Notes: a model not told the origin generated them from the letters alone. Shown: positions 45,468 through 54,430, counted from the first letter of the stretch. The stretch is DNA of 64,000 nucleotides from Nitrospinia bacterium (GCA_029261715.1 JAJDAT010000051.1:1-64000); one strand, 5' to 3'. Program-made: numbers and translations.

Positions 45468-47618
45468 TTAAAACTTTACATAGGCGCTAAGCGAATAGGC
45501 GCGTGGCGAACCAAAAAAGATTTGATCTGGATAAAACACGTCTGCCCAGGGGGAATAGTCTTCATCTAATAGATTCTGAACTCTAACTGTTATTCGAGCG
45601 TTGTTCCACGTATAGGCGCCGTATATATCAGCCGTCACATAGCTTTTGAGCGTGATTGTATTGGCGTTAGTTGAAAATCGATCACTTACGTATCGCGTAC
45701 TGGCGCCAAGCTCTAACGGTAAGTTCATTATGTTTCCATAACTGGTCGCGGCGTTAACGGTCCAATCGGCAACGTTTGGAGGCGTGTTTCCTGAGCTACT
45801 GCCAAACTCTTCAAACTTAGCGTGGGTATAAGCGGCATTCATATTGAAGTTCCAGTTACTGACGAGTTGAACGGCAGTTTCAATTTCAACGCCATTGGAT
45901 GTTTGTTTGCCTACGTTTTCGACAACGCCGCCTGGCGCTACTTGCACCAGTAAGTTTTCTCTCTCAATGTCGTAATAGGCTAAAGTAAATTGCGCTCTCC
46001 CGTTCCAAAGGCTGGCTTTTACTCCTACTTCCCATTGCGATGATTCGGCGAGGTCAAAGTTTTGATTGCCATTAACGAGGAATATGTTGGAGTCGACTGG
46101 ATCTGCGCCGGTACTATACTGCGCGTATCCCATCCAGGATGGAATGAATTCATAAACTGTTCCGACACGCCAACTGACTGGGTTGAACGTTCTTTCAAAT
46201 GCGTTGGAAGTATTTGTGCTACCGTCCAGGTTTTTGCTATCGCGTTCTAAATCGATATGATCGTATCTGAATCCACCGACCAAACGGAGATCTGGAGTGA
46301 TTTTTAATGTGTCTTCAAAAAACACCGCCGCCGTTTCTATAATGGTTGGGTTTGCGAAGGTTTGTTCTGGAAACGCAAAGCTACCGGCTACAGGATTGAA
46401 TGGATCAACGCTATCTACGCCGCCAAAGAATCTACTATCCCGCTTAAAATCAAAATAGCGGTAATCAACTCCTATTAAAGAGCGATTTGGCATACCAGCG
46501 ATGGCATGATCATACGTCAGGTCGATACGATCGCCAGCGGTGTTTTGATCGTGACCTACAAAAAATCGGTCGCGGTCGATCAAATTTGTCGTTGAATTAA
46601 ACGAATAATTTTCTGAATTGGTCCATCGTCGGGTGGCGTCAAAATAGTATGCGATATTACGCAGAGTTAGTTTATCGGAAAACTTATACTTAAGATCGAG
46701 ACGCGTATAGATTTGCTCGGAGTCCGCTAAATCATTGCCAACATTATAGTTTACGGAACGCGTGCGTTCATCGATGGTTCTTCCATCTGACGTTTCGACA
46801 ACTTCAGTTAATGGGCGTGTTGCAAAGGATTCGCTCACTAATGGAGTTCCCCAGTAGTTTTGAAGCTTGTCGTCCAATACGTCGAATTGAAACTTCACGT
46901 CTAACTTATTAGTTGGTTTCCATAACATGGAACTTGTTGCGTTTAGCGATCTTGAGTCGGCGTTTTCTACGAACCCTCCGGTACCGTATTGGCTGATATC
47001 GGCGCGAAACCAAAGTTTATCCGTCATAGGTCCCCCTGCTCCACCGGCAACTTGGTAAGTATCGTAACGACCGTATGAACCTAACGCTTCGGCTGTCATA
47101 GGTTCGCCTGGAGTAGCTTCTTTCGAAACCATGTCGATAACGCCGCCAACAACACCTTGTCCATGTAGTACTGAAGCGGGTCCTTTTAAGATCTCGATAC
47201 GATCCAGATTAAACGCGTTCGATGGTCTGCCCGACATATTGGATGGCCCTAACCAAATACCGTCACGCAAAATATGAACTTGATTGTTGCTGAATCCACG
47301 CATGGAAAAACTTAGCGGTTCGGCAGGCGCGTATCCCCACAGGACTCCGGGAGCGTTGCCAACAGCTTCGGGAACCGATAGATAACCATTATTAATAATC
47401 GCATCGTTATCGATGACGTGAATGCTTGCCGGTATTTCCACAATAGGCAAGTCCAGCCGGCTACCGCTGGTTGACTTGTGATCGAACTTGAGTTTACTGG
47501 GGGTGACGACGATCTCGTCTAGGTTGATTTTTGAAGAAGTGTTGGTGTCTGCCCAGACTGTAGACAAACAACCGAATATAAATAGGGACAAGACGACAAT
47601 TCTTGCAACACACTTCAT
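45468..47618 (-). CDS. TonB-dependent outer-membrane receptor under B12 riboswitch control
   Basis: 716 residues: signal peptide 1-23 (ending TVWAD), plug domain about 55-165 (SVPEAVGNAPGVLWG, SMRGFSNNQVHILRDGIWLG, DRIEILKGPASVLHGQGVVGG), then a 22-strand barrel ending in aromatic VKF, the usual BAM signal. By sequence it looks like the siderophore-receptor branch. The cobalamin riboswitch 150 bp upstream makes a cobamide or cobalt complex the likelier cargo. The PepSY gene follows directly. Confidence 0.93.
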   Translation of the reverse strand: MKCVARIVVLSLFIFGCLSTVWADTNTSSKINLDEIVVTPSKLKFDHKSTSGSRLDLPIVEIPASIHVIDNDAIINNGYLSVPEAVGNAPGVLWGYAPAEPLSFSMRGFSNNQVHILRDGIWLGPSNMSGRPSNAFNLDRIEILKGPASVLHGQGVVGGVIDMVSKEATPGEPMTAEALGSYGRYDTYQVAGGAGGPMTDKLWFRADISQYGTGGFVENADSRSLNATSSMLWKPTNKLDVKFQFDVLDDKLQNYWGTPLVSESFATRPLTEVVETSDGRTIDERTRSVNYNVGNDLADSEQIYTRLDLKYKFSDKLTLRNIAYYFDATRRWTNSENYSFNSTTNLIDRDRFFVGHDQNTAGDRIDLTYDHAIAGMPNRSLIGVDYRYFDFKRDSRFFGGVDSVDPFNPVAGSFAFPEQTFANPTIIETAAVFFEDTLKITPDLRLVGGFRYDHIDLERDSKNLDGSTNTSNAFERTFNPVSWRVGTVYEFIPSWMGYAQYSTGADPVDSNIFLVNGNQNFDLAESSQWEVGVKASLWNGRAQFTLAYYDIERENLLVQVAPGGVVENVGKQTSNGVEIETAVQLVSNWNFNMNAAYTHAKFEEFGSSSGNTPPNVADWTVNAATSYGNIMNLPLELGASTRYVSDRFSTNANTITLKSYVTADIYGAYTWNNARITVRVQNLLDEDYSPWADVFYPDQIFFGSPRAYSLSAYVKF

Positions 47619-47768
47619 CTAACTTTCCTTTCCGCGAAGGTTTTTTGGCTAGATTTCTAACAATTCATAATTTTACTGACTTGCTACCGCCTAGCTCTTG
47701 TTTAAAGGGCCAGACTCTTGGCAAATCTGAATTTGTAGAAATCTTCTTAAGAGAATGGTTCTCTTAAA

Positions 47769-47917
47769 TACGTTTCGATCAGGTCTCCTGACTTTAGGGC
47801 CGCCTACTCGCCGCGCCTTCCCATCGAATTCGACAGTGGCTCTTCGCGGTTTTCGTTCCCTTCACAGTTGCGGGACAGTGTTGGATTTTCACCAAGCTTC
47901 CCTTAACCGAAACGTTG
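47769..47917 (-). promoter_or_regulatory. Cobalamin riboswitch (for the TonB receptor)
   Basis: Read on the minus strand: closing stem ACGTTTCG/CGAAACGT; then GGGAAGCTTGGTGAAAATCC, CCCGCAACTGTGAAGGG, GAGCCACTGTC (the B12 box), GATGGGAAGGCGCGG and GTCAGGAGACCTG. These are the conserved blocks of the AdoCbl class in the right order. A TTAAGAGAA/TTCTCTTAA hairpin follows without a T-run. A CCTT..AAGG hairpin overlaps the receptor's ribosome site, so control is probably translational. Confidence 0.92.
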
Positions 47918-47989
47918 TGTACTGATTACAAAGGTTAAATACTATTAGCCTAGATCTTTCCTCCAAACTCCTTAATAATGAATTATATT

Positions 47990-48062
47990 TATTAAATCGA
48001 GGCGACCCTTCGACAGGCTCAGGGCAGACTCATCAATGGTGATCGCCTCTGGATGACACACA
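47990..48062. repeat. Dispersed REP-like repeat
   Basis: It starts TTAAATCGAGGCGACCCTTC, continues GACAGGCTCAGGGCAGACTC and ends GGTGATCGCCTCTGGATGAC. About 55 bp are nearly the reverse complement of 38470-38530. It sits between the propeller gene and the second riboswitch. Confidence 0.7.
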
Positions 48063-48091
48063 GAGGGAACCTATAAGCTCAAGCTTTATTA

Positions 48092-49294
48092 TTAATGACA
48101 GTAGTTTTGTCCTTTGTAAATTGTCACTCCCCAAGGAAAATTACCAACGTTCGCGATTTGCTTAAAGCTATCGGATTCCATATCGACAACATAGATTGAG
48201 TTATCCTTTGAAGAAGCAACGTAGATTTTCTTTCCCGCTGGAGAAACGCTAGCGGTTTCTAATCTAGCTTGCGGTCCAATATCTAATTGGGTCGTTTTAC
48301 TTCCAGTCGTCAAATCGTAAACATAAATTTGGTTCGCGCCTCGGCTAATAACGTAAGCTTTTGTTCCATCATGATTAAAGTTTACGCCTGTCATGTCTGG
48401 ACCGCCTTGCAACGTCGTTTTTACGGATTGGGTTTTAACGTCGATGAGAGATACTGTTTCTTCTCCGTTATTAGGCGTCAACATATACTTGCCATTTGGG
48501 GACGCGTAAGCCCGCCAAGGATCTTGCCCAACAGGAATAGTTTTTACAACTTGGTTGGTTGCAGTATCAACCACTTCAACCACGTTTGCGTCACCGACGG
48601 CAACATAAGCAAACTTTTCGTCCTGAGTTAAGGTAACGTTGGCGACTCCGTTTGCTGAAAAAGAACGTTCGCGATGCATAGCCGCGCCCATTTGGTCTCT
48701 ATCTAAGGAAGCAAGTCCAACCAAAGATCCCACTGGGATATTTTTCACTGAGCTCTGTTCATCCGTTTCAATAAGGCCAACAAGTTGCGCTCCTCTATTT
48801 GGCACATAAACTTTATTGGATAAAATCGTCGCTCCATGTGGCTCTCTGAACCCTTCAAATCGAGCTGTTTCGACATTTTTATTGAGGTCAACTTTAGAAA
48901 CGGTTCCTTCTTCTATATTGCCAACAAATAACCAACGGTTATCTTTGCTTATATCCATGTGTTCTGGACCGGCGCCAACTCGCACATTGTTAACTGCATT
49001 ATTTTTTAGGTTAACTATGGAGATAAGACCGTTGTCCGTTGCGGCAATAGCTAACTTTTTGCCATCTGGAGAAAACATGGCCATGTGAGCTTGGCTATTC
49101 ATTTCAATTTTCTGTTTGCCTATTACTTTGTCCGTAGTCATATCAATGATTGTTAACTCGTCGACGTTTCGGTTAGCGACCAAAACCAAATGCGACAGGT
49201 CGTGCGCTTGCCAATCGAAAGCAAATACTGGAGTTGGAACGATTAAAGAAACGAGACAGAGCATCGTAAATAACCTTCTAATTATTCTTTTCAT
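48092..49294 (-). CDS. Secreted YVTN-type beta-propeller protein (B12-regulated)
   Basis: About 400 residues from ATG 49292-49294 (GGAGAG upstream; GTG 49300 is less likely). The signal peptide is 1-25 (cleavage near PVFAF). Seven-bladed propeller repeats follow: LVLVANRNVDELTIIDM, KLAIAATDNGLISIVNL, WLFVGNIEEGTVSKVDL, FAYVAVGDANVVEVVDT, YMLTPNNGEETVSLIDV, AYVISRGANQIYVYDL and KIYVASSKDNSIYVVDM. No catalytic site is seen. The B12 riboswitch upstream implies a part in cobamide or cobalt acquisition, perhaps a periplasmic or surface binding partner of the receptor encoded next. Confidence 0.88.
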   Translation of the reverse strand: MKRIIRRLFTMLCLVSLIVPTPVFAFDWQAHDLSHLVLVANRNVDELTIIDMTTDKVIGKQKIEMNSQAHMAMFSPDGKKLAIAATDNGLISIVNLKNNAVNNVRVGAGPEHMDISKDNRWLFVGNIEEGTVSKVDLNKNVETARFEGFREPHGATILSNKVYVPNRGAQLVGLIETDEQSSVKNIPVGSLVGLASLDRDQMGAAMHRERSFSANGVANVTLTQDEKFAYVAVGDANVVEVVDTATNQVVKTIPVGQDPWRAYASPNGKYMLTPNNGEETVSLIDVKTQSVKTTLQGGPDMTGVNFNHDGTKAYVISRGANQIYVYDLTTGSKTTQLDIGPQARLETASVSPAGKKIYVASSKDNSIYVVDMESDSFKQIANVGNFPWGVTIYKGQNYCH

Positions 49295-49430
49295 AATCAC
49301 TCTCCTGCAATGGGGGGATTAAACTTATTTTATTTAAATGAAATTAAAATTGAATTCTTTTAAAGAACTAGTCTTTGACTTGAGCTAATGCGTGACGAGG
49401 ATTTATACGCTGGAAGGAGGAGTTTTAAGC

Positions 49431-49464
49431 AAAAAAAATCCCCTTTCCAGGCGGAAAGAGGGGA
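49431..49464 (-). terminator. Rho-independent terminator of the riboswitch leader
   Basis: On the minus strand a strong hairpin TCCCCTCTTTCC/GGAAAGGGGA with a short GCCT loop is followed directly by eight T residues. It lies between the second cobalamin riboswitch and the propeller start, so B12 binding probably promotes premature termination. Confidence 0.85.
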
Positions 49465-49516
49465 CCACTACACACGATCACCACAGCCTCTTTAAACCCG
49501 AAGAGTCATGCTATGC

Positions 49517-49665
49517 GTTTTTAGCGATGTCTTCTGGCTTCGGGATCCTTCTATTTCCTGCGCCTTCCCATTTAACCTTGAAATAGTGGCTTGATGCAGG
49601 TTTCGTCCCCCGTTACAGCGGCGGTACCGCGACGGATTTACACCGTCTTCCATTTCGCTAAAAAC
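49517..49665 (-). promoter_or_regulatory. Cobalamin riboswitch (for the beta-propeller gene)
   Basis: Minus-strand blocks in order: closing stem TTTTTAGCGA with its exact complement TCGCTAAAAA; GGAAGACGGTGTAAATCCGT; CGCTGTAACGGGGG; AAGCCACTATT (B12 box); AAATGGGAAGGCGCAGG; CCGAAGCCAGAAGAC. The aptamer is followed by the terminator at 49431-49464. Confidence 0.92.
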
Positions 49666-49845
49666 TAACAAAATTTCGTTTAAAGTAGCAGAACTGACAG
49701 AATAGTCAATAACAAAACGATTCTTACACTTTAGGGCAAATAACTCCTTACTTTTCAGAAGTCTTTAACTTTCCTAAAAAGTTTGTTACGATTGATAAAA
49801 TTTGACGACTAACGGATAATTTAAAATCACAAAAGAGACGGATTG

Positions 49846-50316
49846 ATGGAAATAAATACTATTTTAAGATGGATGCAGGCTATCCCCTTTTTCTCTTCCT
49901 TTAACAAAGAAGAGTTGATGACCTTCGCGCAAGATCAAAAACACTTTTTTAAATATGAAGAAGGCAATTTTATTATTCAAGAAGGTAAAACCGACTCTTC
50001 GTTTTATATTCTATTAAAGGGATCGGTTCGCGTCGTTAAAGAAACGCCCGAGCGGAATGTGGTGGTCAATAAATTTAAGGAAGGCGCCGTATTCGGAGAG
50101 CTATCAATACTACGTAAAGGGAAAAGAACCTCCAGCGTTCTAGCCGAGGAAACCTGTGTCACCATGGCTATCAAACCTAAACACCTGGACGAGTGGGATG
50201 TCCATTTGCAAAATAAATTTCGGGACCAATTGTTAAAAGTTGTCTTAAAACGATTTGAGTCGATTGACAACAAACACGCCGCCCTCCTCGCTAAATACCC
50301 TGAAGAAAAAGAGTAA
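49846..50316 (+). CDS. Cyclic-nucleotide-binding-domain protein
   Basis: About 156 residues from ATG 49846. Residues 10-130 form a cNMP-binding beta-roll (FIIQEGKTDSSFYILLKGSVRVVKE, FGELSILRKGKRTSSVLAEE), followed by a helical tail. There is no DNA-binding or enzymatic domain, so it is probably a ligand-sensing adaptor. The phosphate-binding arm FGELSIL.GKRTSS is conserved enough that a cyclic nucleotide is plausible. Its start lies about 180 bp from the divergent B12 leader. Confidence 0.87.
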   Translation: MEINTILRWMQAIPFFSSFNKEELMTFAQDQKHFFKYEEGNFIIQEGKTDSSFYILLKGSVRVVKETPERNVVVNKFKEGAVFGELSILRKGKRTSSVLAEETCVTMAIKPKHLDEWDVHLQNKFRDQLLKVVLKRFESIDNKHAALLAKYPEEKE

Positions 50317-51026
50317 AGACCGGTTTCTCCCCTAGCCCCACAAAAAACACCGAAGATACACAGAAGCTTAATGAAGAGTTTTCATTAAATCGATGCGAGG
50401 TCCTTCGCCGATACTGTGTATCGCTTCTAGATGACATGCTGTAGTGACGGTCATGAATTGACTAATTCTTGAATCATTTAATCGGTTTACCAAAGATCCA
50501 AGAATAGAAGGTACTGGGGTTCGATTATATATCACTAAATTATTGGTCGAAGCAAGGATCAACTTTTTACATTTCTCTTCCTAATAAAGAGGTAACGTCT
50601 TAATTGTTCTCAAGAGATAAAAAGTTTCTTCTGAAAAACCTTTAGTTCAAAACCAGCTTTTTTACAATGACTTTGCCATTCTCTTGAACCGCTTTATTAT
50701 CATACACACCTCCCTATGTTTTTCAATTTCATCTCTTCTATCTATCGAAAAGCTCGCAACTTTACTCGAATAACTTGTACACTTCCAGTTAATAATTTTC
50801 ACAGTCTTTCAAAAAAAAACTCCGAAACTTAAAATCCCATGTGACTTTAACCGCTTTTTGGTATACAATATTTATTGAATTACAATCCACTTGATCCATA
50901 AAAACTGTTCTTTAAATCTCGGATTCTGCTGACATCAAACTATCCCCCTAGTGTTATCTGTTACCTATCCGAATTTAGTTAAAACACAAAACTAAAAACA
51001 GGCTTTTTCAAGTCAAGGATCTTTGT
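50317..51026. other. 710-bp intergenic region with repeats
   Basis: A CACAGAAG-type repeat fragment lies at about 50338-50368 and a REP-like unit at 50382-50443. The rest is A+T-rich with no recognised ORF, RNA or promoter, and leads to the GAF-PAS kinase. Confidence 0.5.
50382..50443. repeat. Dispersed REP-like hairpin repeat, copy 2
   Basis: TTAAATCGATGCGAGGTCC leads into hairpin 50409-50423 (arms CGATAC/GTATCG), then TAGATGACATGCTGT. It is the sister of 3092-3155, with a paired base change in the stem. Confidence 0.7.
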
Positions 51027-52712
51027 ATGGAAAGCATACCCCCCAAAAAATACCAATTTCAGCTATCTATCCAAAACCAAGTTTTGGGCAAGTTGAATGA
51101 AGGCTGTTCACTAAAAGAAATTATTGACGTATTAACTCTTGCTGTCGAAAGTCAATTTACCGAATCAAAATGTTCGGTTCTTTTGTTAGATCAATCAAGT
51201 AAAACCCTTCGAAATTGTTCTGCGCCAAACCTACCGAAACTATACCTAGAAAAAATTGAAGGCGTACCTATTAGCCTTTGCATTGGTCCCTGTGCCGCTG
51301 CCGCTTATAACAAAGAAATCGTAGTGATTGAAGATATCGCTTCCAATTCAACCTGGAAAGATTGGAAAAACCTCGCCTTAATAAACAATTTACATTCCTG
51401 CTGGTCGTTTCCAATTTTCAGTTCTAAAAAAAACGTTCTTGGAACATTTGCCGTTTATCACTCTAAATCTAGCAAACCACAAGCAGAAGAAATAAAGTTT
51501 ATTAATTCGTTTGCAGAAATCGCGGGCTCCTCTATTGAAACCAAAAACACGCAAAAAGAACTTAGAGATAGCGAAGAATGTTATAAGGCAATAATCGATC
51601 AATCGGTGGACGCATTGATGATTCACGATTTACAGGGAAATATATTCAAAGTCAATTCTCAAGCTTGTAAAAGCCTTTGCTATAGTGAAGAAGAGTTACT
51701 CAATCTGACAATACAAGAGATAGAAACGCAATTTGATCTTCTGACTATGCAACAAAAATGGGAAGAGGCAGTCCTTGGGAAATTTATCCAGATGGAAGGG
51801 GAACACCGCCGAAAAGATGGAACCCTATTTCCAGTGGAAACAAGCATCGGCATAGTAAATATAAATAAAAATAACTATATACAAACTTCTACTAGAGATA
51901 TCACAAAAAGGAAAAGAAGCGAAGAAGACTTGGAGAATTATAAAAACAATTTAGAAAGTTTAGTGCAAGAAAAGAATAAAGATTTAGAAGAAGCAAAACA
52001 AAAAATAGAAAAAGCGAATCAAGCTAAGAACGAATTCTTATCGAAAATGAGCCACGAGCTTAGAACCCCTTTGAATGCAGTGCTTGGATTTGCCGAAATC
52101 ATCAAGTCTAATCATAAAAAACCGCTAAATAAAACGGAAGAAAATATCGAACATGTTATAGATGGTGGAGAGCAACTATTGGAAACCATTAATAGATTGC
52201 TGGATTTATCTCAATTAGAGAAAGAGGCCATCAAATTTAGAAACGAAACATTTTTAGTAAACTCACCTATAAATAACTTAATCAGTTCCTTAAAATCATT
52301 AGCTGAAAAATCTGGAGTTACCATTGAGAATCAAATTCCTGAATCGAGCAATCATACCATCTATGCCGATAGCGCTCGTTTTGATCAGGTAATGTTAAAT
52401 TTGATCTCAAACGCAATCAAATATAACCGAGAAAATGGCTTTGTTGTCATCGGCGCAAGAGCTATCGACGATTCTAATTTAGAAATTTTTATAAAAGATT
52501 CAGGAAAAGGAATCCCTAAAGACCAGCAAGCTCAAATTTTTGATCCGTTCAATCGCCTAACTCGATATTCAGCATCAGAAGGAATGGGGATTGGATTATC
52601 TATCACAAAACTGTTAGTAGAAGCAATGAACGGATCTCTCTCTTTGGAATCTGAAGAAAACCAAGGGTCTACTTTTTTCGTTAGATTTCTAAGAAGAGAA
52701 AGACCTTCTTAA
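51027..52712 (+). CDS. GAF-PAS histidine kinase
   Basis: 561 residues, soluble. The GAF domain is at about 25-175 (CSVLLLDQSSKTLRNCSAPNL, SLCIGPCAAAAYNKEIVVI, CWSFPIFSSKKNVLGTFAVY). A PAS is at about 185-300 (YKAIIDQSVDALMIHDLQGN), then a coiled coil. HisKA follows with His in FLSKMSHELRTPLNAVLGFAEI (near residue 350) and HATPase with EGMGIGLSITKLLVEAMNG. There is no receiver, so it must hand phosphate to a regulator elsewhere. The ligand of the Cys-rich GAF (LCIGPCAAA) is unknown. It is the last ordinary gene before the tail module. Confidence 0.92.
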   Translation: MESIPPKKYQFQLSIQNQVLGKLNEGCSLKEIIDVLTLAVESQFTESKCSVLLLDQSSKTLRNCSAPNLPKLYLEKIEGVPISLCIGPCAAAAYNKEIVVIEDIASNSTWKDWKNLALINNLHSCWSFPIFSSKKNVLGTFAVYHSKSSKPQAEEIKFINSFAEIAGSSIETKNTQKELRDSEECYKAIIDQSVDALMIHDLQGNIFKVNSQACKSLCYSEEELLNLTIQEIETQFDLLTMQQKWEEAVLGKFIQMEGEHRRKDGTLFPVETSIGIVNINKNNYIQTSTRDITKRKRSEEDLENYKNNLESLVQEKNKDLEEAKQKIEKANQAKNEFLSKMSHELRTPLNAVLGFAEIIKSNHKKPLNKTEENIEHVIDGGEQLLETINRLLDLSQLEKEAIKFRNETFLVNSPINNLISSLKSLAEKSGVTIENQIPESSNHTIYADSARFDQVMLNLISNAIKYNRENGFVVIGARAIDDSNLEIFIKDSGKGIPKDQQAQIFDPFNRLTRYSASEGMGIGLSITKLLVEAMNGSLSLESEENQGSTFFVRFLRRERPS

Positions 52713-53543
52713 TTCCTGATCATCCATTTCTTGTAGCAGCTCTCCCTACTATAGGGAAATTAAGCATAGTTCTAAAACATGAATCTCAAAACCCGTCAAC
52801 CTGTCAACTAGATATCAAAACACAACTAAACTCTTTTTATTTCGCTTAGTTACAACTTGACAGGTAATCCGTCAACTACCCGGCGCCTCTGTCAAGTAGA
52901 TGTTCCTCTCCTACTCTGTAATCTGTTCTCTTACCTAATCGATTTTACTCTTTTAACTTTATTAAAAGGTTTATTACCTTAATAAGTGCTTCGAAAAATT
53001 CAGCGTAACAATTATTTAGTTTCTTTCAATCAACGCTCAAAAATATTTCCCCCCATCTAATCCTTCCAGATTTTCGTTATGGATTCTCTAACGATATGCG
53101 CACAACTATTTTCGTTATGGATCCTCCTGTTACGCTCTACTCAATTTTGAGGTACATTCAAAACCAGATGTTTCACATACCAAATCTTTTTACACATCAC
53201 ATTGGAATTCCAATATTAGATATTCGATTCCACCGACAAATAGTAAGAAATGGTTTAATCAATGATTCAAGCTTTGATCGAACGTTTACAAAATTTGATC
53301 GAATCCAAGTTTACCGGAACGATAACTCTGACTTTATATAAAGGAGTTATCAGTTCAAAACTTAAAATTGAACATTCAGAAAGCTTAAAAGGATCTGAAT
53401 AAATCTAGGACCACCGCAAACTGCGACGCCTAGGTTAACAATTTGTATATAAGGGACCACCGCAAGACGCGACGCCCTATTTGTGTTTAAAAACATGGAT
53501 GGGGCTTTTTTGCGCCCTTCCCTCGTAAAAAAGGAAAACCAAA
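52713..53543. other. Upstream region of the tail module
   Basis: About 830 bases without a convincing gene. A cluster of TGTCAA-type boxes lies at 52792-52902 (CCGTCAACCTGTCAACTAGA, CTTGACAGG, CCGTCAACTA, CTGTCAAGTAGATG). Two related hairpins lie at 53405-53478. A small GGGGC/GCGCCC hairpin precedes the AAGGAAAA ribosome site of the tail tube gene. It probably contains the control region of the tail operon. Confidence 0.5.
53405..53478 (+). repeat. Pair of covarying hairpins upstream of the tail module
   Basis: Copy 1 is at 53405-53433 and copy 2 at 53452-53478. Both share GGACCACCGCAA and GCGACGCC. The outer stem is CTAGG/CCTAG in copy 1 and AGGG/CCCT in copy 2, so the closing pairs differ but still pair. 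Copies start 46 bp apart, about 65 bp upstream of the tail tube start. Possibly an RNA regulatory element. Confidence 0.55.
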
Positions 53544-53936
53544 ATGGCAAATCATCAAGGTAGCGAAGGAACAGTACTCAATGGAGCTAATGCAATTGCG
53601 GAACTCCGCGCTTGGAACCTAAGCACCACCGTTAACATGATCGAAGATACCGAATTGGGAGATACCTGGAAAACTAAAAAAGCAGGAACCAAAGAGTGGA
53701 GCGGTAACATCGATACCTATTGGGACGAAACCGACACCAATGGTCAGGTCATGTTAAAAGAAGGCAATGAAGTAACTCTGAATTTACATCCGGAAACTGC
53801 GATATCGGGCGCTACCTATTACACAGGAAACGCCATTATTACCGGAGTCACCCGACAAGCAGCCATCGACGGTATGGTTGAAGCTTCTTACACCTTTGAA
53901 GGTAACGGCGCTTTGACGGAATCCATAGTGGCTTAA
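53544..53936 (+). CDS. Phage-type tail tube protein
   Basis: 130 residues, a compact beta-rich protein. NMIEDTELGDTWKTKKAGTKEWSG is followed by TYWDETDTNGQVMLKEGNEV, and the C-terminal strand EASYTFEGNGALTE. Size, composition and its place directly before the chaperone and tape-measure genes identify it as the major tail (tube) protein of a lambda/GTA-type tail. AAGGAAAA precedes the ATG. A paralogous domain opens the last gene of the window. Confidence 0.82.
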   Translation: MANHQGSEGTVLNGANAIAELRAWNLSTTVNMIEDTELGDTWKTKKAGTKEWSGNIDTYWDETDTNGQVMLKEGNEVTLNLHPETAISGATYYTGNAIITGVTRQAAIDGMVEASYTFEGNGALTESIVA

Positions 53937-53966
53937 TCTTTATTTTAAAATTTTCAAAGAGGTTTT

Positions 53967-54293
53967 ATGAATCCAATTTTAGAAAAAGCTATCGACCACC
54001 AAAAATCTAAAGAAACCCAATCTATTTTTATCGAGGAATGGGACTGTGAAATTTGTTTCACGGAACTCTCCTTGGCGGAACGGAAAAAGCTGGAAAAGCT
54101 TTCCAATGGGAACACTTTTGAAATGGCGGCTTACACCCTGATCTTAAAATCTCTGGACAAGAACGGTAATAAAATATTCGACTTGTCTGATAAACCACAT
54201 CTTATGGCTAGCGTTGATTCCAAAGTAATCGAAAGAATTTTTGTCGCCATGGTTGGCGGGGTGGATACGGTCGAGCAAGCTGAAAAAAACTAG
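53967..54293 (+). CDS. Tail assembly chaperone, short form (gpG-like)
   Basis: 108 residues, helical. It has WDCEICFTELSLAERKKLEKL, which is typical of tail chaperones that coat the tape measure. It ends AEKN at a TAG placed directly on the slippery heptamer. Termination here gives the short product; ribosomes that slip make the 154-residue long form. It begins 30 bp after the tube gene. Confidence 0.8.
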   Translation: MNPILEKAIDHQKSKETQSIFIEEWDCEICFTELSLAERKKLEKLSNGNTFEMAAYTLILKSLDKNGNKIFDLSDKPHLMASVDSKVIERIFVAMVGGVDTVEQAEKN

Positions 54294-54430
54294 AAGCGGA
54301 TACCGGACTTAGGTGGATCTATTTTGTTGCAGAGCAATTAAAGAGACCTGTCTATGAAATCATGGATATGCCGGTATCCGAATTTAATCACTGGATAGCT
54401 TACTTCAACTTAAAAAGCAATGGCACTTAA
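53967..54430 (+). CDS. Tail assembly chaperone, -1 frameshift fusion (gpGT-like)
   Basis: After slippage on A AAA AAC (54284-54290) the -1 frame continues CTA GAA GCG GAT and encodes 46 more residues, including RWIYFVAEQLKRPVYEIMDM and EFNHWIAYF, to TAA 54428-54430. This second segment matches the T part of phage GT chaperones (a Trp-rich short helix bundle). It overlaps the tape-measure start (54420) by 11 bp. The order short form, frameshift, fusion, tape measure is the classic phage arrangement. Confidence 0.78.
54284..54380 (+). promoter_or_regulatory. Programmed -1 ribosomal frameshift site with downstream stem
   Basis: Heptamer AAAAAAC at 54284-54290 is in the correct X-XXY-YYZ phase. 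A six-base spacer is followed by a perfect 10-bp long-range stem, CGGATACCGG (54297-54306) with CCGGTATCCG (54371-54380), enclosing 64 bases. This is the standard stimulatory layout. Confidence 0.75.

Noticed and set aside
53096-53341. 81-residue ORF upstream of the tail module
   Set aside because: No family, no ribosome site, A+T-driven composition; includes a short direct repeat (TTCGTTATGGAT) instead of gene-like sequence.
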